Shown: positions 51,101-62,300 of the stretch, one piece after another | Layout of the letters: every line of letters starts with the position of its first letter | Position numbering within the stretch: position 1 is the stretch's first letter | From: Bimastos eiseni | Taxonomy: Eukaryota > Annelida > Clitellata > Crassiclitellata > Lumbricidae | Length of the DNA stretch: 64,000 bases | Direction of reading: 5' to 3' | Assembly: GCA_959347315.1 (NCBI GenBank) | Contig: OY365806.1 | Span: 51,264,068 to 51,328,067 of the forward strand | Translations under genes and position numbers: made by a program | Notes under the pieces: model-generated | What the model was told of the DNA's origin: nothing | Seen by the model: the letters and a program-made list of their open reading frames with translations, nothing else | Databases searched by the model: none

Positions 51101-54100
51101 CTCAACTGTAATATGTGGAAAATATGGGCTTATTAAAGCTTATATTGAGCTCACTTCAAATTTTTTGATTATTTTAATTTGAGAATTGGTGAAGGAGAGG
51201 ACATGACCATCTTAAATTTCACCATCACAAGACAATTGCTTCTCACAAATATTATCCATAGTTGAATTCACAACTTCACAAAATTATTGGAAACCCCAGA
51301 GGACTTTGCTGCATTCACAAAACTTCTGATGGTTCTCAAATAGAAACAGAACTCTAAACATAGCTAATTAAATACAAGGATTATAGTCAGTAGTTGTTTT
51401 CATTACATGGTTTTTGTCTGCTCTATTTGCCATGATTGACAGAGTTACTGTCGCGCATTTCAAGAAATCGTGCTGCATTTTATGGCATTGGATTTAGAAT
51501 TATATAATGTGATTGTATCAAGTTATGATGGACATGGTCTATGCATTTATTATACATGTTCTTCCTGAATTGGTTAGTAAATTAAATAAATTATTAAATT
51601 TAGTGCTTTGAAAATTTACAGTTTATGATTATGATTAATGAAATATTTTTTTCTTAAGGTTTCACCGCCAGAGATATTGTCTCGGCGACAGTCGATCTCT
51701 GTTTCGATCGAAATGGATTGTGATGTGAATGGAAGAGAGTCTTCTCATGTCGGCAGCTTCTCATCGTTCTTTGACGGACATAAAATGAATGTTCTCAATC
51801 CATCAGATCTACTCGAATTAGATATAGACAGAATGTCGGATTCAACTTCGGTAATTGATTTTTTTATTTCTTGCTTTTGCTCTGGTTCTTCTTATCTGAT
51901 CTAATTCTTCTTATCATATCTGGTGACTGTCAAGTGAGCTGACTCTCTACATGTTACACTGTCTGAAATAATGGTCCAATGGTTAGCGTGCTGTACTGTC
52001 TGTTGAGATGTCTGGTGGGACATGTTAAAATTTCCACCAGGTCAGAAATTCATTTAGGGATTTCTGCTTTTCTTGCACCCCGGCCAACTCAGCTGTAGCA
52101 AATATACTGACAGTACACACTACACAGTCAGTTGGAGGATCAGACGGCTAGCCAGAGGCCTTAAGGCCATCTGTTTAAGAAAGATGAAGTTGCTAACACT
52201 TCATATTTTTGTGCCTGTCAGGCTAGACTAAGCGGCAGCTCTTCTTGTAATTCGCATTTTGACTTTTTCAAATGTAGTTTTTCAGATTCAGGTTTTCTTT
52301 TGCATGTTGTAGAATTTACGGATTCGTCTGATGTTTCAATCTTGTAGTTGTGCAATAAGCATATTTTCTGCTTTTAGATTCAGCAGCTTATCCAATGAGA
52401 AGCAACACATGACTTACTGATCACCTTAGGACTTTTCTTACTATATTTTCATAGGCCATTTTCAAACTGGAACATTACTTAATTTATATATTTTCTGAAA
52501 TTTATCTTTGCTGCCATTTCCTGAATCTAGTGTCATGTGTTAATTGCTGGTGAAATTAGTTGCTCAGATGTTCAGCTCCAATGACAATCCATTGGTCATT
52601 TGGTCTATTGTTCATTTATGAACAATGGCCCTTGTGATGTCAGACAATCAGTGTGTTTCTGTTGTTAGTTGAATCAACCAGTCATTAGAAAGCAGCTGCA
52701 TAGGACATCAGTGCTGACATCTGCCAAGCAATCCGTGTCTCAGACAGGAATCAAGATGTCCAGCAACACCGCATCCGATTCGGTCGGTAGGACCTAATCA
52801 AATCTTACTTAATTTCTTCTTTAGCCTGAGAAGATCAGAAGGTGAGGTAGATGACTGGTCATCTACCTTCATATGAGCTGAGGATAGTAACAATTAAAAT
52901 AATGACTTATATAGCTCATCGCGTCCAATTGCTGCCGCTAGTGCGGCTGCTGCCGTTATTAAACGAACTCTTTGTCACAAATCCAACAAGGTACAATAAA
53001 GGTAGAATATGAGGGTGCACATGTATCCCTTTCTATTCTAGGTTGCAGTTTTTCAATAGAATTAGAAAATACTAATCAAGTTGCAACAGATTTGGAATTG
53101 TATTAAAGATTAGGTCCAAGTGAAGAGATTATCTTTAGAAACTTGGGTTTCTGCCTAACCATCTCAAACTATTTTGGGTGCATAGATGGTTAATGCCATC
53201 CGCCATCTGTTGGGGTGGGAGGGGGGTGATTGTCTCTGACTTTGCAATGACAATGCATCTGGATGAGGTATTGTCTTCTTGCTCTTCATCTATGTTCTAT
53301 GTACACATGATGCCGTCCGCCATCTGGTTATCTTATGGGTTTTCGCTCCCATTGTCTCTCTATGTTGTCCATTCATCAATTTACAGCAGTTGCTTGGTAA
53401 GATGAATTGCTAAGGACCAAGCGAGATTCAAATACAACAGCTCATGGTTATCTTCCATCTGAGCACTGACTGTGAAGAGTCTGGGTAGAGATGGAGATTA
53501 CCTCAGTCATATTCTGAAGAAGCGCTTGCCTCGACCTCATTATAACAAGTACAACCTGTGGTCTATCAATTCACTTTAGCCATATAAGGATGACCGGGAC
53601 TTTATGGCTGGACTTCTCTATAGAAATGAAGTCCAACACCTTGCGTGTGTGGGACACATCAGTGTCCATTGATTGAGTATATGTGTGAAGGGTAAACTTT
53701 GAACAGATGTAGTACTTTGTCAGGTTTAAGACAGATTTTGAAATGTTCAGATGTTTGATCAATTGACACTGCTGTTAATGCATGTTACTGTATGTAACTT
53801 GTCATTTTCAATAAATTAATTGGTTACATGCAAATTAAAAAAAATAATTTTCACTCACTCAAGCTGTTATTGTGACCTAGTATGAGTTCAAGGAGTTATT
53901 TCTCTCTTTAACCGTCTTTTGCACGTGACCTGTATGGAATTTAGATGCTTGTTATTGAGGTTTGACATGTAAGCACGGACACACACAGCCAAGAGATTTT
54001 AGGTTATAGCAGTATTGAAACTCCATTTGGAAAGGCCAGGAGAGTCTTCATTGGTGCTGAATGTTCTGCAGTGGCGACGCTTTATAAACAAATAATATTC

Positions 54101-56355
54101 TGCATCATGTGATCGGCCATCTTGGTCGATTAATCGTCCTCTGTGTCAGTTTGACGAATGTTTTAATCTATATGCAGAATTTGTTCAGTAACTTCAAACA
54201 TGATGGAGTTCTCTAGTGCTAGGTTTGTGTTCTGGGCTAATTCGTCAGCTTTGCAGAGGATTTTGTACATTTGAGAGACATTTTACTCACAAGTTGTTTA
54301 GCCATGTGACTGCACGGCCGAGTCCTAGCCAAGCCTAGACAGTGTGCACCCTCTGTAGCCGAGTTCCTTCAACTTGGTGGAGGGAGTTTGACACGGCCAC
54401 AGGAGTTACCTCGACCGATAGTCACGGGTGGCTATTCAATCTACCGACCAACATAAGATGAATGACTTTCTATGTTCTCCTCGTGCTTCGACGAATATCC
54501 AGAAATGCGTCATCTTTCACCAGCGAGGGATTATTCGTGGATATTATCTTCTGGAGTTTGCGATTTGATCTCGGCAGTCGTCGCTCTACCTTTCCACGCA
54601 ACCTGAGCCAGAGACTCGGAACATTCATGCCATCTATCAGCTGTTGATGGGAATCCGTTAGTCGGTGCCATGCTTGTGTGTGGGCCAGCCATTGGTGACT
54701 CTTTTGGCTTACTGTGTACTGTTTTGCTAATTGTTCTAACACTCATTGAAATGACATTTAACATCTAATAGCTAGCACAGGGAGTGCCTCTGAGTAGATT
54801 TCTTGAAGAGGCACTATATCAAGTTTCATTGATTAAATCGTTGATTAAATGCTATCTGCAAAGAATGTCATCCTCCTCAGACTCTGTTACGAATGGAGGC
54901 TTTGATGCAGCTTCTGCTATCAACCGTGAGCGACTGCTTGGTCTTGGCTTTCAAAATGCTGCAATCCGTTGTCACTCGTCTTCTTTGACATCGCGTAGAC
55001 TATCAGATCTGAATGAGAATATGTCGTTTTGTTTATGGATGTGTCTGCAGAGCCACTCGCCAGTCGTCTCTCTTCTGGCAATCTGAACACTGCTTACTCA
55101 TTGACTTTGTCCTTGGTGACTGACATCTGCTAGGTTGATGTCAGCAGCTCTATTGTGAGGCAATTAACAGTTGCCCACATACATACATGCACGCATGCAT
55201 ACACGCATAAAAAATATCATTTTGAGAATGGCACTGGTAAAAAAGCATATGGAATGCCTGTCTATTATCTCCTTGATTTCCTTTGGCAAGTGCCTTGGGA
55301 GAAGAGCAGCATTGATAGAAAAAAATGGACAAAAGTAGAGTGTCCATATTGAAGTGAACAAGTTGATGCTTACTATTTGTAACTGGGTTTATTTTCAGCT
55401 TATGCCCAGCCAGATCGATGACAGTCATCTTTGGTCATCTGAGATGATTCTGAATTCCTGGCCACAAAGGGTTAATGACCTTTGCACTGCAGGTGATGAC
55501 CTTTGGCTGGCCGACAGCATACGGTCCTTCCCTGAGGTAGTGCTTGCTTACAGTGTACTTTGATTCTATGATATATATCTATTGTTGGTGTCTTGCTTAG
55601 AACCACATTAACAGCTTAGTGAAAAAGCTGCAGCGGTTTTGGCTTTTAATACACACACTTTCGTTGTTAAGTGTTAAATTGTTTACAAATATTCTACATT
55701 ATTTATATATTTCCATATTTATTTATTGTGCTTACTATGAATGAAAAGTTGTTAAACTTCGATGTGATGTGTGAAACAAGTATGTGCGAGCAAGTTATCT
55801 AGGGTTAGACTCAGAGTCTACTCGTTAGGGTTGAACCTGCAATTGAATTGCAAATCACCATTGGACCGTGGAGTAATGGGCGCATAGCTGAAAAAACTGA
55901 GTTCGATGCCCATACCAGTTAGGTTAAATAGGATTAATTCATTCATTCATTCATTTCGAAAATTTATATAACGCTTCTTCAAGAAACCTACTCAGAGAAG
56001 CTCTCATCCAGGCTGGGGCCAATTAAAAATGACTTGATACAATAAAAGACTGACAGATTGTTCCTAGGGAGCATGTACAGCGGTAGAGGAAGTCCATTCC
56101 AAATGGAGGGTCCCACAACCGAGACGTCTTAGTGCTGCTTAATCGAGGATTGAGCTCGTGGGACCAGTAGCTCCCCATATCGGAGGAATGGAGAGCCCTA
56201 TGGTGTAAGGAATCTTAAGGATGTATAGCATAATGGGGGGGGGAGGGTCTTGCATGGCTGCCAACATCATTAGTTCTATTTCTATGTCTGTAATTGTACT
56301 GCATTGTTGTTAGTTTTAAAATAAACTGAAATTATTATTATTATTATCATTGTTG

Positions 56356-56392
<37 letters not shown>

Positions 56393-59300
56393 TTGGCATT
56401 GCCAACGGATCTGTCATCAGGCTATCGGGGTCGCCGCTTGTCCGTGGATTGTAATCTTGACATAGTGCCCTGAAAAGCCACCGCATTGAAACGTTGGATT
56501 AATGCCGACAAGTTCTGGAAAAGGAAGTTTGTCTCTCGGGTGTCACCGGTAGTTGTCGAAAGTCGGCGTCCAGTCTCAGACAGAAAGGCGAGGCCCTCAC
56601 TATTGAGGGAACCGAAGGTTTCTATAGCGATTGGAACAAAAGTGTATTTCTTCTCTAGCTCAGAATATTTTGTGTGTTTCCTTGCGGCTGCTATCTCCGC
56701 CGCTCCTCCAGCTGTGGAAGCTGTCTCGGGGATATAAGAAGCGGCCACTGTGTCCACCACAGTTGCGTCCCAAAGTAAGGCCCGCCCCCCACTCCACGGT
56801 ATCAGGGTCTGCCCGTTGTTGTTGTTATTATATTATCGAGAGTTGGATTCAGGTTGAACCTGTAGTTAGATTGCAGATCACTTCTCTTGTAATGCCTGTT
56901 ACTATGTGATAATCTGCATCAATCCCTGTGGAAATCTGAAACCTTATCTCTACCAGTCTATGCTTATGAGTCCTACTTATGATTCAATGTGCACTTCTGA
57001 ACTCTGTGAGGAGTGCATTATCAAATTACATTTGTATTGTTAAATAAATATTGAATGAACACTTCTGCTTCTTTACATCTTTCATTGAGATGTAATTGTA
57101 GTTATGACAACCTCCTTACTATCATCAGCAGCAAGCCACTTCTTGGATACTTAACACAAACTGTAAACTTTATGTTTTTAGATTATTATGGTGAATAGCA
57201 GAATCTTGTATTAAAGGGAGTTTGTAAAAGTTTTATGCACACTTTCTGGAAGACGTAAAGCATTGGCGACATTTACTATTCTAGGGTCTTTGCCAAGATG
57301 CCTCCAAAAGTGAATCTGGCAAGCAACTTGCTTCAAGTTCCGCTCCAAACATTACACAGTCAAGTCAGACTTCAGGACAGCTTCATAGGTGTGACAAGAA
57401 TATTCTTTTCTGCTCGTTGTTGCAAAGTTTTTGTTTTATGTTCACATCCGTTTCAATTGCAGGTTCACAACATAGGTAACTCTTTAGCCTTCTCTTTATC
57501 TTTAACAAAATCACATAACACGCACTGGCGCACATATGCTCGAAATGCACAGTTGGGTTAGTTACTGTCATGTCCGTCTGGCTGATGTTTGCGAGGTTGG
57601 ACGAATGGACTATTTAATTTCACTAATCACTCCCTCATGCTAAGCTATACACTAACTATTAACCAATCTATCGTGGATCAAGTCATTCTGTCCTCAGGCT
57701 CTTTCACATTGTCAATGCCACTGACTTATCCATACACCCTCACCTGCCGTGTTCCTCTAGGTTCTATCCTTGGTCCTCTGCTGTTCATTCTTTACACCTC
57801 CCCACTCTGCAAATTCATTTCCTCTTCTTCTTTTGATCTCTCACCTCCCTTGCGCCCCTGAGGTATAATCATTGCCGCGGTAATGGGCTGGCTAAGTGGG
57901 GCTTCCGTGTTCGGTTGTGGGTGGGGTGCTAAACAACATGGTGTCTCCCCTGTGTGAGATATATGGGTTTCTGTGTTTCAGTGCCTGCCCGCCCACCCTC
58001 CACAACAAAGACTTACTTTAGTGCTCATGTAAATGATGTCACACACCACACAATGTACATACACTAACTGGAAGTTGGCCAAGAACACTGACTCCAAGTC
58101 CGAGTCATGTCATTCCGAGTCCGAGTCCAAGACTTCTGAAAAACCGTCTTGAGTCGGACTAGAGTCTTTTGCCAGACTCGAGTACTGCATCACTGACATG
58201 AGCTTCACCAATTTTATTTGATAATTTGTTTTGTTTTTGTCAGAAACAGAGGATGTTATTTCTCTTCATGTTCGACTAAAGGTTTGGTAATACGGGACTT
58301 TCCAAATTTCAAATTTCATTTCTATTATTATGATTCATGTTTTCCTAATATTTTAGGGAGAGCAAGGCAAGAAGATTGGAAGAGGGAAGACAAGCCATGA
58401 GCGAGGAGACAGCCTATGACAGTGGAGCAATTGTATCAGACGGAGATGAAGGGGGAGGAGGCTCTGTTGGTGATTTCCAGTTCTACCAGATTCCAGTTCA
58501 TTCCTCTCCCTGTCCGTCTTCAACTGCTCTAAAAGGTGCTTACGTAAAATTAGAGATTACATTCAGTGGTACAACTGGAGTGATTCTGAACAGTTGAAGA
58601 TCAACTGCATTTGGGGATTAGTAACAATTGGAGTGATTGTTCAATTTGGATAATTATAATAATAATAATAATCTTTGTTGAAACTGACATATTGCAGTGT
58701 GATTACAAATACAGTATGAGCGAATAATGACAAGTTATTTCAGGAGTTGAATTTAATCGTTGGCAGCCATGCAGGGTACCCATTACACTATACTTCTCAT
58801 TTTTAACAAATGCCACCACCTAGCGAATGAAGGAAAGAAGTCAACCTTAGGGGGTACGTGTCTTGATCTTGGTTCCTCAAGTGCTGCATCCCAGTGAGTT
58901 CACCACTACTCTATGGCCTGCATCTGCTCATTTCGTACTCTCCACACTATCACTGGATCATGAAGTAAATGAGTTTGCTTTATTTTCACATATGTTTAGA
59001 ATGATGCATCATTTGAGCTTCATATGCAAAAAGTACACTATAGACAATCTAGACTAGATTTAATATTGAGGAATCATTTGTAATTTCAAGATCTTTCCTT
59101 TCAGCTGAACATTGCTCTCCAACCTGTGAGCCTCACTGCAACCATTCTAAGAAGTCATCGATGCAACGTCTGTTTGCGTTGCCACACTGGTTTTCCTACA
59201 TAGCATGGCTTCTGTGCATTGCAATCATTTGTGGAGCCATCGTCGTAATTCTGGTCATCGGACATCAGTTTAGCATGGAGCTGTCACTGCGCTGGTTCGC

Positions 59301-62300
59301 CGTTTCCTGTTCTGCTTTTCTAATGGCTGCTGTTGTCTTGGAAATGTTGAAGGTACAACGATCGATCTTTTGCAAGAATTGTAAATATATGTATTTATCT
59401 TGACATTTATGTGACATCTTTAAAGTACATCTGAGCTGGAGCAGTTTGTATTTCCAGCCGAATCCCATTCCAGAATTGTGACCCAAGTGCTTCTGAAGAC
59501 ATGAAACGCTTAAGTTACAGAGTGAGAGGAGCATGGGACAAGTAGGTCCCACCTTTGCTTAACTGCGTTGTTTGTTTATATCAGAAAAGTCTAAAGTTTT
59601 GTTACCATTTACAACATTAAAGATTTTGTATCTATTGAATATACTCACATTATGACATTGTNNNNNNNNNNNNNNNNNNNNNNNNNNNNNNNNNNNNNNN
59701 NNNNNNNNNNNNNNNNNNNNNNNNNNNNNNNNNNNNNNNNNNNNNNNNNNNNNNNNNNNNNNNNNNNNNNNNNNNNNNNNNNNNNNNNNNNNNNNNNNNN
59801 NNNNNNNNNNNNNNNNNNNNNNNNNNNNNNNNNNNNNNNNNNNNNNNNNNNNNNNNNNNNNGGGCTACTTACTCAGTGAAGAACTCTGCGGCAGAGATTG
59901 GTGCCATAGCTTTGTATACTTACTCACTTGGTCCAAGTGAGGAGGATTCCAGAGGAGACCATATACTGAGGAGCCATATGTTGCCACAAGTGTCTAGCTG
60001 TTTTCTGGTGCATTGTATTAAGAGAAACAAATATTTATCCTCCAATTGCATTTTTTGTGACATGTTGTTTTTGTGGTTTTTAACCTCCAGATACTTGTCA
60101 TTTCAATCATTTGCTCAGTGAAAATGAAGCTCATCGACCTCAATGCCTACCAGATATTTCAGAGTCTGTCACTTGAAGCTAATGAACAGTTCAAGGTTAA
60201 ATTAGAAATAGTTCATTGATTACGTTTACAGTCATTGATGCAATTGCACTTTAGACTATGAATTGTTGGTCTAAAGCAGTATTTTGTCACTTCACACCTT
60301 GCCAAGGAGTATCCAGACCTCTAAATTTCAAAAATTAGAATTAATTTTAAAATTAACTAAAAATTAGACTTAGCTATAATGTTATTTTCAGCAATTACCT
60401 AGTTAATTAAATTTCAGTGTACATAATTGAGAAGGAGCAAGAACAAGAGTCACATTAAATTGATTTAATATTATATTAACATTTATGTTTTCAAATATTT
60501 GTGTCAATAATTAATCATAGTACTAGTAACTGGTACTAATGTAATTAGTTACTCATAGATAGTTAATTAATCGGTAACAGTAGTGGCTAATAAATTTGAC
60601 CCGAAATTCAAAGTTTTCTGATTGTCTTCAGCGCTAGTGTGCAGGATTTAATTTCTAAATCTCAGAGGTGCCAACGTAGAAGATGGTTAAGAACCATTGG
60701 TCTAAAGTGTTTCCTCATTGACTATTAATAACACTTGAAAGCTTGCGTTGACTAATCTATGATGACAGTCGTCATCATTTGTGACAATCTAACTTGTTCT
60801 CTAAATATCCGAACTCATAAGTCGACTTTTCCATCTTGCTTATACTATCCACTGCAGCCCAGCTTCTGATATCTCAACAGACCTGCAGAATGTTTAATCA
60901 ACATTGAACAATTACCTATTCTTGCCAATGGAGATAATTAATAGCTGTCACTTCACACCTGTTCCTACCGTTTGATGTATTGTTTGATGTATTGTTTGAT
61001 GTATTGTTTGATGTATTGTTTGATGTATTGTTTGATGTATTGTTTGATGTATTGTTTGATGTATTGTTTGATGTATTGTTTGATGTATTGTTTGATGTAT
61101 TGTTTGATGTATTGTTTGATGTATTGTTTGATGTATTGTTTGATGTATTGTATGATGTATTGTTTGCACGTTGTTTGGCATTACATCTATTTTCTGTATA
61201 AATGTAGAATCATTTCGTGTTTTCAGAGTGTTCGATTTCGACCGCTTGCAGGCTTTGCGTTGTTGCAAGCAAAGGAGGAGGCCAGAAAATCACTGGTCTT
61301 ACATTCACTCTTGCGAAAATTCTTCATTTATGTTGGGTTCTTGGCAATTGTCTTTACCATAAACTATTCTCCAAATGCAGGAAGCACAGCGTTCCTTTTG
61401 AGCAGAAACATCGATTCAATGTTGGTTCAAATGCAGTTCAACAGAAATGAGTCGTTTAGGACGATTAGTAGGTGGGTAGATGGCAATTCATCCATTTATA
61501 TAGTCTTGTCAGAAACTTTATTCCTATTATTTCTGTCTGTTCTGTATAATAAATTTGTTTAAACCCAAGAATTATTAATGGTCCTATGCAATTCTGTGTT
61601 AAATACTTTGCCAGAAATTGAGATTTAGCTACTGACTCTTGGGAGGCTTGAGCCCTTATGTTCCACATCACAGAAGGCAAAGGCCAATGCATATAATTAT
61701 GTAGATACTTGGTGTAGTGAATTTTTTTGTACCTCACCAGTAGTGTTAAAGTTTGTTGAGAATAGAAATCTTATCTGTCAGCAACTGATTTTATTTAGTA
61801 TTGTGATCAGTAATCAGCACACTTTTTTATAAATTCAGTTCTAAGGCAGATTTAGTTGGGAGAAGAGTTTGCAAAATTAAATAAGAAGAATGATTCCTTG
61901 GAGCTGGTGCTATCGAATTTCATAGCATGCAGGAAGACACAAAAACCACATGCTTATTTTGATGAAGCATTTGGCCAGAGGAAGTAGATCTTAAGCTTGT
62001 TGTTGTGGGATTAAGTGTGAGTGACACATCTTAGTTAGCAAGCTAGACTAGTGAATACTGGGGATCATGAAGTGCCATGGATGAAAGACCAGTGCTATGC
62101 TTTAAAGTATGTAATTAGAGAACTTGGAGGAAGCCAGAGTAGCTGAATGCAGAACTGATTGCAAGAAGTTCCATACAGCAAAGGTTAAGAGATCCAAGTC
62201 ATGATAGGTAAAGTTATATGAGCAATTGGGCCAGAGGCTGAACAACCGAGCCATCTGTCGGTTGTCGACTGGAATCCATTGGTTGGTTCCACGCTTGTGC

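Noticed and set aside
56422..56760. Novel minus-strand protein gene (112 codons)
   Set aside because: The pattern matches the C-terminus of animal non-LTR retrotransposon ORF2 and there are no splice partners.
59652..59879. Open frame across the N gap
   Set aside because: Translation of Ns; an artefact of the assembly gap.
60948..61268. Minus-strand HQTI-repeat open frame and plus-strand MYCL/FDVL frames
   Set aside because: Products of the 12-bp minisatellite in intron 24, not genes.
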